Below are positions 1 through 8,144 of a DNA stretch of 14,424 nt, in pieces. Numbering within the stretch: position 1 is the first letter of the stretch; each line of letters begins with the position of its first letter. Where the stretch lies: assembly GCA_947173865.1 (NCBI GenBank), contig CAMWGS010000023.1, positions 1 through 14,424 on the forward strand, written 5' to 3'. The notes beneath the pieces are model-generated. The model did not search any database. It had not been told where the DNA came from and saw only the letters and a program-made list of their open reading frames with translations. The position numbers and the translations under genes were made by a program. The stretch is from an uncultured Ruminococcus sp. (GTDB taxonomy: Bacteria > Bacillota > Clostridia > Oscillospirales > Ruminococcaceae).

Positions 1-16
1 CAGTTTTATCTACTTT

Positions 17-35
17 TTGGAATGTTTTATTCCAA
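17..35. repeat. Inverted repeat upstream of the zinc-ribbon gene
   Basis: A perfect 7-base inverted repeat (TTGGAAT, 5-base spacer, ATTCCAA). No T-run follows it on either strand, so it does not look like a terminator. It lies about 50 bases before the start of the zinc-ribbon gene, and its right arm overlaps the place where a -35 box would sit for a possible -10 TATAGT at 53-58. An operator is possible, but the promoter itself is weak. Confidence 0.35.
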
Positions 36-83
36 TTATATATGCAGTATTTTATAGTAAAATTTCCATTAGGAGTGATGAAA

Positions 84-518
84 ATGGGTATTATCGATAA
101 ATTCAACGACGCACAGAGAGCAGTCGCTGAAAAGTCGAAAAGTGTTTCAGAGGCTAATAACCTCAAAAGAAAGATTCTCTATGAGGAAGAAAGAATTGTA
201 GAGATTTTTGCTGACATCGGTAAGAAGTATTACAAGAATCCGAATGACGACCCCGCAAGTTTCAAGGTTCTTTGCGATGATATTGACACAAGACGCAGAA
301 GAATCAAGAGAATGAGATATGAACTCAACGGAATCAGAGGCTATAAGATTTGTCCGAAGTGCGATGCTGAAGTAAATGACCGTTTCCAGTTCTGCGGACG
401 TTGCGGTGCAAGGCTTCCTGAAGTTGAAGACACTGATTTTACTACCCTTGAACCAAATGATTACTATACAGAGAGCAGTAACAATGTCTTTAACGCTGAT
501 TCAAACAAAATAAACTAA
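84..518 (+). CDS. Small zinc-ribbon protein with charged helical N-terminus
   Basis: A 144-residue protein of unknown function. Residues 1-85 are rich in Lys, Glu and Arg, predicted helical and possibly coiled coil. Residues 90-107 hold two CxxC knuckles (C90/C93 and C104/C107; CPKC and CGRC), the signature of a short zinc ribbon of the kind found at protein termini in many firmicutes. The tail is acidic and Asn-rich. There is no signal peptide or membrane segment, so it is probably cytoplasmic. I chose the ATG at 84 because AGGAG at 71-75 lies 8 bases upstream. An in-frame ATG at 42 would add 14 residues but has no ribosome binding site, and the ATG at 78 is too close to AGGAG. It is followed directly by a terminator, so it is the last gene of its transcript. 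The zinc-ribbon call is firm; the role is not known. Confidence 0.85.
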   Translation: MGIIDKFNDAQRAVAEKSKSVSEANNLKRKILYEEERIVEIFADIGKKYYKNPNDDPASFKVLCDDIDTRRRRIKRMRYELNGIRGYKICPKCDAEVNDRFQFCGRCGARLPEVEDTDFTTLEPNDYYTESSNNVFNADSNKIN

Positions 519-526
519 AATTACAG

Positions 527-562
527 AGGCTGTCCTGATATAATCGGAACAGCCTGTTTTTT
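527..562 (+). terminator. Intrinsic terminator after the zinc-ribbon gene
   Basis: The stem AGGCTGTCC pairs with GGAACAGCCT (one bulged A) around a short AT-rich loop, followed by GTTTTTT. It sits 8 bases past the stop codon. The convergent membrane-protein gene ends only a few bases beyond, so the hairpin may also end that transcript, although the T-run on that side is poor. Confidence 0.85.
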
Positions 563-567
563 AGGAA

Positions 568-963
568 TTATGAAATCTGTTTTTCCGTGCCGAATCGGTT
601 TCGGATAAGACGGCACAGATAATAGGCAGGTATACACAGTAAAAACCAGTAGCAAGAAAAGAGCAGGCAGATTTGTCCTAACAGATTAAAGGGCATATCG
701 GAGTAATCCCACACATTCCAGTGCATAATAATATTGTCAAAAACCCCTACGGCAAACTCAACCGCCGTTATTATCACAGAACCTGCAAAACAGCTTTTTA
801 TTAAAGTCATTGTACGACGGCTGTTAAGTGAATATAGTATCATCATTATAATACCGCCCGTCAGTGACATTGTCCAGTGTGTATATCCACGGTTTATTAT
901 CTCGACAAGACTGTAGATAAAGTAACCCATCAGAAAAGCAAAAAAATGCTGTGCAAACTTCAT
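568..963 (-). CDS. CmpB-like putative ABC-transporter permease (four-helix membrane protein)
   Basis: A 131-residue integral membrane protein with about four hydrophobic helices (near residues 5-22, 33-47, 58-78 and 92-117) and a basic C-terminus. The segment from W85 to L100 (WDYSDMPFN, then LLGQICL) is typical of the family annotated as putative ABC-transporter type IV / CmpB-like (PF06541), which is common and uncharacterised in clostridia. No ATPase gene lies beside it, so a transport role rests only on the family name. The start has a GAGG-type site about 10 bases upstream. The gene converges on the zinc-ribbon gene and diverges from malQ. A TATAAT-like -10 on this strand lies at 994-999, but I see no convincing -35. 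Family assignment is from recalled motifs. Confidence 0.75.
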   Translation of the reverse strand: MKFAQHFFAFLMGYFIYSLVEIINRGYTHWTMSLTGGIIMMILYSLNSRRTMTLIKSCFAGSVIITAVEFAVGVFDNIIMHWNVWDYSDMPFNLLGQICLLFSCYWFLLCIPAYYLCRLIRNRFGTEKQIS

Positions 964-1065
964 AGTAAAGCAACCTCGATTCGTTTTTATGGTATTATAT
1001 ACTGATTATGGCGAAATTATACAGATTAGGAAAACATGAAAATTAAAATGAAAGGTGATTTATAA

Positions 1066-2538
1066 ATGCGTAAAAGCTGTATATTAATGCATATTTCAAG
1101 CCTGCCGTCCGAATATGGTATAGGCAAAATGGGAAAACACGCCTTTGAATTTGTTGACTTTCTCAGAAAAAGCAAAACAAAGTGCTGGCAGATTCTTCCG
1201 CTTTCACCCACAAGCTACGGTGATTCTCCGTATCAGTCATTTTCCGTAAATGCAGGAAACCCCTATTTCATTGACTTTGAAATACTTGAAGCGGACGGAC
1301 TTCTTGAACATCATGAATTTGCCTCTTATGACTGGGAATCTTCTTCCGATAAAGTTGACTACAGTATAATATATGACCACTGTTTTGATGTTCTTAGAGT
1401 GGCTTTTTCAAGATTCAAAGCATCAAAATTTCCCGACTACAAAAAATTCTGCGAAAAAAATAAGTCATGGCTTGACGAATACGCTCTCTTTATGGCTCTG
1501 AAATTCAAAAATGACGGCAAGGCTTGGTATGAATGGGAAAACGATATTGCAATGCACAAGACCAAAGCTGTTTCTGAGGCTAAAAAAGAACTGAAAAAAG
1601 ATGTCAATTTCTTTAAGTTTGTTCAGTTTGAATTTAACAGACAGTGGACAGAGCTTAAAAAATACGCCAATGACAATGGAATTGAAATCATCGGTGATAT
1701 TCCCATTTACTGTGCTTTGGACAGCGTGGAAGCGTGGGCAGACCCTAAGCTTTTCTGGTTCGACAAAAAGCACAAGCCCGTTTCTGTTGCAGGCTGTCCG
1801 CCCGACGACTTTTCACCTACAGGTCAGTTATGGGGTAACCCTCTCTATGACTGGGATTACCATAAAAAGACGGGTTATGTGTGGTGGATTAACCGCATAA
1901 AAAGTGCAACAGAACTTTATGACATAGTAAGAATAGACCATTTCAGAGGCTTTGAAAGCTATTATACAATTCCTTACGGCAGTGAGGACGCTACTGTTGG
2001 AGAATGGAAAAAAGGTCCGAATTATGAACTTTTCCGCATGGCAGAGGAAAAATTAGGCAGATTAAACATTATTGCCGAAGATTTGGGATTTATTACCCCC
2101 GAAGTGCGTGAACTTCTCGACAACTGCGGTTATCCCGGAATGAAAGTATTACAGTTTGGTTTTGACAACGGGGAAAACGAACATCTTCCGCATAATTTCG
2201 CAAATACAAACTGTTTTGCTTATACAGGTACGCACGATAATGAAACACTTGTCGGCTGGGTTGGTACAATGTCACCGAAGTCGCTTAAATTCGCTAAAAA
2301 GTATCTCAATGTCAAAAAGAAAAAGGACATTCCTGACGCTGTAATCCGTTCTGCATGGGGAAGTGTTGCGGAAGTTGCAGTTGCTCAGATGCAGGATTTT
2401 CTCAACAGCGGAAAAGACGGACGTATGAACACACCTTCTGTTCTTGGTGGAAACTGGCAGTTCAGAACAAATGAAAGCGATTTCACTCCCGAACTTGCAA
2501 AGAAAATAAAGAAGTTAAATAAATTATACAACAGATAA
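1066..2538 (+). CDS. malQ: 4-alpha-glucanotransferase (amylomaltase, GH77)
   Basis: Cytoplasmic disproportionating enzyme that transfers alpha-1,4-glucan segments between maltodextrins and releases glucose, feeding longer chains to phosphorylase. The 490-residue length matches GH77. The N-terminal part carries the family stretch around GDSPYQSFS and NPYFID. The catalytic residues can be placed: nucleophile D291 in RIDHFRGF, acid/base E338 in AEDLG, and D391 in GTHDNET. These sit almost exactly where the amylomaltase triad of Thermus aquaticus lies (293/340/395). The start at 1066 has AAAGGTGAT a few bases upstream. It is followed after only 15 bases by glgP, so the two form an operon for maltodextrin/glycogen use. 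There is no signal peptide, so substrates must be imported or internal. No clear promoter box was found in the 102 bases before it. Confidence 0.97.
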   Translation: MRKSCILMHISSLPSEYGIGKMGKHAFEFVDFLRKSKTKCWQILPLSPTSYGDSPYQSFSVNAGNPYFIDFEILEADGLLEHHEFASYDWESSSDKVDYSIIYDHCFDVLRVAFSRFKASKFPDYKKFCEKNKSWLDEYALFMALKFKNDGKAWYEWENDIAMHKTKAVSEAKKELKKDVNFFKFVQFEFNRQWTELKKYANDNGIEIIGDIPIYCALDSVEAWADPKLFWFDKKHKPVSVAGCPPDDFSPTGQLWGNPLYDWDYHKKTGYVWWINRIKSATELYDIVRIDHFRGFESYYTIPYGSEDATVGEWKKGPNYELFRMAEEKLGRLNIIAEDLGFITPEVRELLDNCGYPGMKVLQFGFDNGENEHLPHNFANTNCFAYTGTHDNETLVGWVGTMSPKSLKFAKKYLNVKKKKDIPDAVIRSAWGSVAEVAVAQMQDFLNSGKDGRMNTPSVLGGNWQFRTNESDFTPELAKKIKKLNKLYNR

Positions 2539-2553
2539 CGGAGGAAAATTTAA

Positions 2554-4899
2554 ATGGATAAGAAAATTTTTATTGAGAAGTTTACAGGCAGACTTCCTAA
2601 AGACTTAAAGTCTGCAACACCTCAGCAGATTCACAATGCTCTCGGTGATACGGTCATGGAGCTTTACTCAGACCGCTGGAACAAAAGCCGTGAAGAACAT
2701 CTTTCAAAGAGACGTGCCGCATATCTTTCTATGGAGTTTCTTGTGGGACGTGCCGTATACAATAACCTGCTTTGTCTTGGCATATATGACGAAGTTCAGA
2801 AAGTTTTCTCTGAGCTTGGTTTATCGCTTGCAGACCTCGAAGTAATTGAGGACGCAGCTCTTGGTAACGGCGGTCTCGGCAGACTTGCTGCTTGTTTCCT
2901 TGACAGTGCGGCATCTCTTTCCCTGCCACTCGACGGCTACGGAATCCGTTATAAATACGGTCTTTTCAAGCAGTCTATCGTTGACGGTTTTCAGTGTGAA
3001 GATATTGACGACTGGACGAAGTACGGCGACTGCTGGTCAATAAGATGTGAAAAAGACACAGTTATTATAAATTTCAACGGTCAGACTGTAAAGGCTGTTC
3101 CTTATGATATGCCCGTTTTTGGCTGTAAAACTGAAAATGTAGGTACACTACGTCTCTGGCAGGCTGAACCCGTGAAAGAGTTTGACTTTGATACTTTCAA
3201 CAGACAGAACTATCTTGAAGCGTCAAAGGAAAAAATTTATGCTGAGGATATTTCCCGTGTTCTTTACCCTAACGACGATACAAATGAAGGTAAGAAACTC
3301 CGTCTGAAACAGCAGTATTTCTTCAGCTGTGCGTCACTTACTGACATTCTTAAAAAGCACAAGGCACGTTATGGAACTCTCGAAAATCTCGCTGACTATA
3401 TTTCTGTTCAGCTTAACGACACACACCCCGTTATTTCAATCCCCGAACTTATCAGACAGCTTGTTGATATTGAGGGCTACAGCTTTGACAAGGCTCTTGC
3501 AATCGCAAAGAAAGTATTTAATTATACAAACCACACTGTAATGCAGGAAGCACTTGAAAAGTGGTGGATTGGTCTTGTTGAGGAGGTACTTCCGAGAATT
3601 TATGAGATAATTATTCAGATAAATGAAGAACTTATTGCGGAAATGTATGCAGACGGTGTTGAAAAGGACAAGATAAACCGTATAAAGATTATAAAGGGTG
3701 AACTTATTCATATGGCTGATATGGCTTGTTATGCATCAAGTCATATTAACGGCGTTGCAGAGATTCATACTCAGATTCTTAAAGATACCGTACTTTCCGA
3801 CTGGTACAGCCTTTACCCCGAACGCTTCCGCAACGAAACAAACGGTATCACTCAGAGACGTTGGCTCGCACTCTGTAATATGGAACTTTCAGGTCTTATT
3901 ACCGAAATTCTCGGCACTGACGATTGGGTTGTAAATCTTGATATGCTTAAGAAACTTGAAAAGTACGCCGATGACGAAGAAATTCTTAAAAAATTCATTG
4001 ACATCAAGCAGACAAAGAAAAATCAGCTTGCGGACTTTGTCAAGTCTCATGACGGTGTTGAAATAAATCCTGAATCTGTTTTTGATATTCAGATTAAGAG
4101 ACTTCACGAATACAAGAGACAGCTTCTCAATGCGTTCTCTATTCTTTGGATTTACTATGGTATAAAAGATGGTTCAATAAAGAATTTTATTCCTACAACG
4201 TTTATTTTCGGTGCAAAATCTGCTCCGGGATATAAGCGTGCCAAAGCTATAATCAAGTATATCAACGAAATAGGCAGAATTGTTTCTTCCGACCCCGAAA
4301 CAAAAGACTTGCTCAGTGTTGTGTTTGTTCAGAATTACAACGTTTCATATGCTGAAAAGCTTGTTGCGGGTGCGGACATTTCAGAGCAGATTTCTACAGC
4401 AGGTACAGAAGCGTCGGGAACAGGAAATATGAAACTTATGCTCAACGGTGCAGTTACTCTCGGAACTTATGACGGTGCTAATATTGAAATCGTACAGGAA
4501 GCAGGCGAGGAAAATAATTATATCTTCGGTGCAAAGGTTGAGGAACTTGAGGAAATTGTTCTGGAATACGACAGCAGAAAAGTTTTCGCTTCTAATCCTA
4601 TGATTAAGAAAGTAGTATCTTCACTTATCGACGGCAGTGTATCAGACGGCGGAAGCGGTGATTTCCGTGAACTCTATACCTCATTGCTCGACGGTGCAAG
4701 CTGGCACGCTCCCGACCACTATTATCTTCTCGGCGACCTCGAAAGCTATGTTGAAACAAAACTGAAATCGAACAGTGATTACAGTGAAAACAGACTTGCT
4801 TTTGCTAAAAAACAGTGGCTTAATATGTGCAATGCCGGTAAATTCAGTTCAGACAGAACTATTGCAGACTATGCAGAAAATATTTGGAATATAAAGTAA
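2554..4899 (+). CDS. glgP: Glycogen/maltodextrin phosphorylase (GT35)
   Basis: PLP-dependent phosphorolysis of alpha-1,4-glucans to glucose-1-phosphate in the cytoplasm. At 781 residues it is slightly shorter than the usual 800-840. Family landmarks in order: the glycine-rich stretch from G104 (GNGGLGRLAACFLDS), NDTHP at 288-292, KRLHEYKRQ from K515, and the cofactor motif EASGTGNMK, whose K627 should form the Schiff base with PLP. GAKSAPGYKRAKAI, a phosphate/cofactor-site stretch, is also intact. GGAGG lies just before the start at a normal distance. Its partner malQ lies 15 bases upstream. MalQ lengthens short maltodextrins and GlgP degrades them, the standard pairing. A strong terminator follows within 10 bases. 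Whether the physiological substrate is stored glycogen or imported maltodextrin cannot be told from the sequence. Confidence 0.97.
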   Translation: MDKKIFIEKFTGRLPKDLKSATPQQIHNALGDTVMELYSDRWNKSREEHLSKRRAAYLSMEFLVGRAVYNNLLCLGIYDEVQKVFSELGLSLADLEVIEDAALGNGGLGRLAACFLDSAASLSLPLDGYGIRYKYGLFKQSIVDGFQCEDIDDWTKYGDCWSIRCEKDTVIINFNGQTVKAVPYDMPVFGCKTENVGTLRLWQAEPVKEFDFDTFNRQNYLEASKEKIYAEDISRVLYPNDDTNEGKKLRLKQQYFFSCASLTDILKKHKARYGTLENLADYISVQLNDTHPVISIPELIRQLVDIEGYSFDKALAIAKKVFNYTNHTVMQEALEKWWIGLVEEVLPRIYEIIIQINEELIAEMYADGVEKDKINRIKIIKGELIHMADMACYASSHINGVAEIHTQILKDTVLSDWYSLYPERFRNETNGITQRRWLALCNMELSGLITEILGTDDWVVNLDMLKKLEKYADDEEILKKFIDIKQTKKNQLADFVKSHDGVEINPESVFDIQIKRLHEYKRQLLNAFSILWIYYGIKDGSIKNFIPTTFIFGAKSAPGYKRAKAIIKYINEIGRIVSSDPETKDLLSVVFVQNYNVSYAEKLVAGADISEQISTAGTEASGTGNMKLMLNGAVTLGTYDGANIEIVQEAGEENNYIFGAKVEELEEIVLEYDSRKVFASNPMIKKVVSSLIDGSVSDGGSGDFRELYTSLLDGASWHAPDHYYLLGDLESYVETKLKSNSDYSENRLAFAKKQWLNMCNAGKFSSDRTIADYAENIWNIK

Positions 4900-4908
4900 T
4901 ATATTTTA

Positions 4909-4941
4909 ATACCGCAGTCCCCGATGACTGCGGTATTTTTA
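4909..4941 (+). terminator. Intrinsic terminator of the malQ-glgP operon
   Basis: A perfect 11-base stem (ATACCGCAGTC / GACTGCGGTAT) closes a 6-base loop and is followed by TTTTATT. It begins 9 bases after the glgP stop codon. Confidence 0.95.
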
Positions 4942-5072
4942 TTATATATTAAGTCTTAACTTACGAAAATCGAATATAATTATTCACCTGTGCATATATT
5001 GTTATTTATTTCCAATTAAATTTATGTAATATGTAAAAATAACTGAAAAAGCTTTTATTCCTGTATTTTTTA

Positions 5073-5081
5073 TGATATAAT
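5073..5081 (+). promoter_or_regulatory. Extended -10 promoter of the dockerin-VanY gene
   Basis: TGATATAAT is a perfect extended -10 (TGnTATAAT). The hexamer 17 bases upstream (TTTTAT at 5053-5058) is a poor -35, as often seen with extended -10 promoters. The start of transcription would fall near 5088, leaving a leader of about 50 bases with a small ACAGA/TCTGT inverted repeat (5096-5113). The rest of 4942-5139 is AT-rich, and I see nothing else in it. Confidence 0.65.
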
Positions 5082-5139
5082 AGTATTGAGGCAGTACAGA
5101 TAATATGTTCTGTTTTAATAAAATATAGAAGGGGCTATC

Positions 5140-6903
5140 ATGAACAAAAAGAAATTATTAACCGTCATGTCGCTTGCTGTCGGTTTAGGCACTTTGACCG
5201 TTTTAAGCGACAATGCGAAAATCAATGTATCTGCTACAGATACATCAGCTGTTCAGAAGTTTGGCGATATTAATAACGACGGTCTTGTTGACACCGTTGA
5301 CGCAACAGCCGTACTTATTGAATATGCAAAACTTTCGGCTTCGGGAAAAGGAACTTTTACCGAAGTTCAGACAAAAAATGCGGATATTGACTATAACGGT
5401 TTTGTTGATTCGGTAGACGCAGCGTACATACTTTCATATTACGCATATGTTTCAACAGGTGGGACAACCGAATTCAGAGAATGGGCAGAGGAAAGAAGTC
5501 ATTCTTCTGAAACTTCAACTACAACAACACAGACTACTCAGACTACCGTTTCAACCACAACCACTACTTCAACAACTGTTTCAGGTGTGCCAAAAATATC
5601 GGAAATAAAGCTTACAAAATACAGTATTAATATTAATGTAGGCGAAAAAGATATTTCATATGTAACAATGCTTCCCGAAACTGTTCCGAATAAGGACGAA
5701 ATATGGACAAGTTCAGATGAAAAAATTGCTGTGGTTGACAAGTGGGGAAATGTCACGGGTGTTTCCGCAGGAACTTGTACGGTTACAGTTACAAGCGTCG
5801 ACAATCCGCAAGTCAAGGCAGATATAAAAGTCACCGTCAATGATACCGACAAGATAAGTGAAATAAAACTCAGTAAGACCGAAATGAATATTAAAATCGG
5901 ACAAGGTGATATTTCATATGTGACGATGCTTCCCGAATCAGTTTCAGATAAGAGGGAAATCTGGACAAGCTCAGATGAAAAAATTGCCGTTGTTGACGAT
6001 GAGGGTTATGTTGTCGGAGTTTCCGCAGGAACTTGTACGGTAACGGTTTCAAGCGTCAATAATCCGAATGTAAAGGCAGAAATAAAAGTGACAGTCAGTG
6101 ACCCTAACAGGATAAGTGAAATAAAGTTAAGCAAGACTGAAAAGAATATTGATGTTGGAAAAGGCGATATTTCATATGTGACAATGCTTCCCGAAGCGGT
6201 TTCGGACAAGAGGGAAATATGGACAAGTTCAGATGAAAAAATTGCCGTTGTTGATGATGAGGGTTATGTGGTAGGAATTTCAGAAGGAAATTGTACGGTA
6301 ACGGTTACAAGTGTAAATAATCCTGATGTAAAGGCAGAAATAAAGGTGACTGTCGGAAAGGAACAGACACATAATTTCCAGCAGATAAACGGTCTTACAT
6401 ATGTTGACGGTATACTTATCGCCAATAAGAGTTATTCTCTGCCCTCAACGTATGCACCAGATATGGACACAACAACAATACAACAGTTTAATCTTCTGTC
6501 AAAAGCTGCTGCCACTGAAGGTCTGAATATATATTTTTCGTCGGGTTACCGTTCATATTCACAACAGAATACAATATATAATAACTATGTTTCTTGGTAC
6601 GGACAGGCAAAAGCAGACACTTTTTCAGCCCGTGCGGGACATTCTGAACATCAGACGGGTTTTGCAATAGATGTGAATACTATTGATGATTCTTTTGCAG
6701 GTACTCCCGAAGCCATATGGCTTGAAAATCATGCCCATGAATACGGCTTTATTATCCGTTATCCGAAAGGCAAGGAGAGTATAACAGGCTATAAATACGA
6801 ACCTTGGCACATACGTTATCTTGGTGTCGACAAAGCAACGGACGTTTATAACAGTGGACTTACTCTCGAAGAATACCTCGGAATAGACTCATATTATCAC
6901 TGA
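5140..6903 (+). CDS. Secreted dockerin - BIG2 x3 - VanY-type D,D-carboxypeptidase
   Basis: A 587-residue exported modular protein. Residues 1-32 are a signal peptide (KKK, a hydrophobic core, likely cut after NVSA). Residues 41-102 form a type I dockerin with two calcium loops: D43-N45-D47-D54, then D82-D84-N86-D93. A Thr/Ser linker spans about 122-149. Three BIG2-like repeats of exactly 86 residues start at K152, K238 and R324; each carries the conserved pieces DISYVTMLPE, IWTSSDEKIAVVD and CTVTV. The C-terminal 130 or so residues are a peptidase of family M15B/VanY: GYRSYSQQ, then HSEHQTGFAID with zinc ligands H504 and D511, then EPWH with catalytic E554 and ligand H557. It should trim D-Ala from peptidoglycan stems. 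GGGG before the ATG is the ribosome binding site. It stands alone between promoter and terminator. The dockerin suggests attachment to a cohesin scaffold. Which cohesin it binds, and whether the enzyme acts on its own wall or on other bacteria, is not known. Confidence 0.93.
   Translation: MNKKKLLTVMSLAVGLGTLTVLSDNAKINVSATDTSAVQKFGDINNDGLVDTVDATAVLIEYAKLSASGKGTFTEVQTKNADIDYNGFVDSVDAAYILSYYAYVSTGGTTEFREWAEERSHSSETSTTTTQTTQTTVSTTTTTSTTVSGVPKISEIKLTKYSININVGEKDISYVTMLPETVPNKDEIWTSSDEKIAVVDKWGNVTGVSAGTCTVTVTSVDNPQVKADIKVTVNDTDKISEIKLSKTEMNIKIGQGDISYVTMLPESVSDKREIWTSSDEKIAVVDDEGYVVGVSAGTCTVTVSSVNNPNVKAEIKVTVSDPNRISEIKLSKTEKNIDVGKGDISYVTMLPEAVSDKREIWTSSDEKIAVVDDEGYVVGISEGNCTVTVTSVNNPDVKAEIKVTVGKEQTHNFQQINGLTYVDGILIANKSYSLPSTYAPDMDTTTIQQFNLLSKAAATEGLNIYFSSGYRSYSQQNTIYNNYVSWYGQAKADTFSARAGHSEHQTGFAIDVNTIDDSFAGTPEAIWLENHAHEYGFIIRYPKGKESITGYKYEPWHIRYLGVDKATDVYNSGLTLEEYLGIDSYYH
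5593..6366 (+). repeat. Three tandem 258-base repeats encoding BIG2 domains
   Basis: Repeat units begin at 5593, 5851 and 6109, in register and without length change. Units 2 and 3 are the more alike at DNA level, for example around 5941-6060 and 6199-6318. This fits a recent duplication of one unit after an older one, and makes copy-number change by recombination likely. Confidence 0.9.
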
Positions 6904-6904
6904 T

Positions 6905-6942
6905 AAAAAAGGACTGCTTTATATAAGCAGTCCTGATTTTTT
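6905..6942. terminator. Bidirectional terminator between the dockerin-VanY and TraB-family genes
   Basis: A perfect 10-base stem (AGGACTGCTT / AAGCAGTCCT) with a 5-base loop has a run of A before it and a run of T after it, so it can end transcripts from both sides. Its right edge reaches the stop codon of the minus-strand TraB-family gene. Confidence 0.92.
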
Positions 6943-8080
6943 ATGAAATTTTTTCTACAGTGTAGCCCATTTTTTCAAGGAGGTCGTCAACACCTTTGTC
7001 ACCTGCATAGTGTGCAGAACCTACCATGAACAGATAATTTTTTCCGTCTTTCAGGAACTCGGAAGCTTTTTCTGCCATTCCCTTGTTACGATTATAAAGC
7101 ATTATGTCCATATAAGCTGCATAATCGTCTTTAAGGTCGTCAGGGAGTTCGTCAACTTCTTCGAGTTCATCTTCAAGCATCGGGTCAACGTCGCCCTTAG
7201 CCCATAAGTTATAAAGTTCACCGAGATTTTCAGCATATTCATCTATGTTGTCCATTTCGTCAATCGCTTCGGACATAAGAAAATCAACAAGTTCGTCACT
7301 GTAGCCGTCAATTGCACTTACCTGAATATCAAGGGTTTCAATGTTTATGACTTCTTTTCCGTCATTGTTTGCCTGTGCAACAAAAGATGCGTCAACGCCT
7401 TCTGTGCTGAGATTTTCCATTCTGAGAATCATTACACTGCTAAGCTGATTGTACCAGAAACCAGCTGAAAACTGGTCTAACTGTTCACTGTATGCACCGA
7501 TACTTTCAAAATATGATTTGGCTTTCTGATAAGTTTCGTCTGAAATATGGTCTGTTATGGTTGTTCCGTCGTCATACATATACATCTGCTGATACTGTGC
7601 TAATGCACGGATATCACTGTTAATCTGAGTTACGTCATATTCAACTGCAACACCGTCGCTGTTTTCATAGATGTCCGTTATATAATCGGGAAATTCAGTA
7701 AACGTATTGGGAAGTACATGAATAGTACCCATAATATAGAGTTCGTTATTTGTTTCGGGGTCTGTTACTTTCCAGAGTGGCGGAGCGACTTCCGAATCTG
7801 TAGTATATTTTGTTATGTCAGCAGTCGTACCGTATGCAGAAACGTTTTTGTCTGAATTTTCTTTATCTGATTCAGTAGTTTCTTCTGTTTCAGGTGCGGA
7901 AGTTTCTGCTTCTTTTTCTGATTCAGTTTCGGTTTCGGATTCTGTTTCAGTCTGAGATACTTCTTCTGTAACGGTCTGCGAGTTTTCCGACTTTTCTGAC
8001 GATTCGTCCGATTCTCCGCACGATACTGCCGATACGGCAAGAAATGCCGTTAAAAATGCACATAAAACCTTTTTGTTCAT
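6941..8080 (-). CDS. TraB/GumN-family lipoprotein
   Basis: A 379-residue protein with a lipoprotein signal: a hydrophobic stretch ending AVSC, with C21 as the likely lipidated residue. Residues 22-95 are a very acidic Ser/Glu/Thr-rich tether. From about residue 100 it matches the TraB/PrgY/GumN family (PF01963): GTIH at 118-121 followed by VLP, the acidic E147 in VAVEYD, and the C-terminal GSAH at 354-357 followed by GDKGVDDLLEKMGY. These conserved Gly-His and Glu positions are those proposed for metal binding in the TraB/Tiki protease-like superfamily, so an extracytoplasmic metallo-hydrolase role is plausible but unproven. The substrate is unknown. The start has AAAGGG upstream at about 9 bases. 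It has its own consensus-like promoter, yet follows cdaR by only 64 bases, so read-through from cdaA-cdaR is also possible. Confidence 0.88.
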   Translation of the reverse strand: MNKKVLCAFLTAFLAVSAVSCGESDESSEKSENSQTVTEEVSQTETESETETESEKEAETSAPETEETTESDKENSDKNVSAYGTTADITKYTTDSEVAPPLWKVTDPETNNELYIMGTIHVLPNTFTEFPDYITDIYENSDGVAVEYDVTQINSDIRALAQYQQMYMYDDGTTITDHISDETYQKAKSYFESIGAYSEQLDQFSAGFWYNQLSSVMILRMENLSTEGVDASFVAQANNDGKEVINIETLDIQVSAIDGYSDELVDFLMSEAIDEMDNIDEYAENLGELYNLWAKGDVDPMLEDELEEVDELPDDLKDDYAAYMDIMLYNRNKGMAEKASEFLKDGKNYLFMVGSAHYAGDKGVDDLLEKMGYTVEKIS

Positions 8081-8115
8081 ATTATATTACCCTTTCTTTT
8101 GTTATAATACAAACA

Positions 8116-8144
8116 AGTATACCACACTATTTTGCTTTTGTCAA
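8116..8144 (-). promoter_or_regulatory. Sigma-A type promoter of the TraB-family gene
   Basis: On the minus strand a perfect TTGACA (8139-8144) is separated by 17 bases from TATACT (8116-8121). This is the best promoter in the window. It begins right against the stop codon of cdaR, so transcription would start near 8109 and give a leader of about 29 bases. Confidence 0.85.

Noticed and set aside
964..1065. Promoter for malQ-glgP in the divergent intergenic region
   Set aside because: TATACT at 998-1003 could be a -10, but no -35 resembling TTGACA lies at 16-18 bases, and the region is AT-rich enough to give such matches by chance.
4942..5139. Possible c-di-AMP (ydaO) riboswitch before the VanY gene
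   Set aside because: Considered because that class often controls wall hydrolases, but the leader is only about 50 bases, AT-rich, and shows none of the conserved segments.
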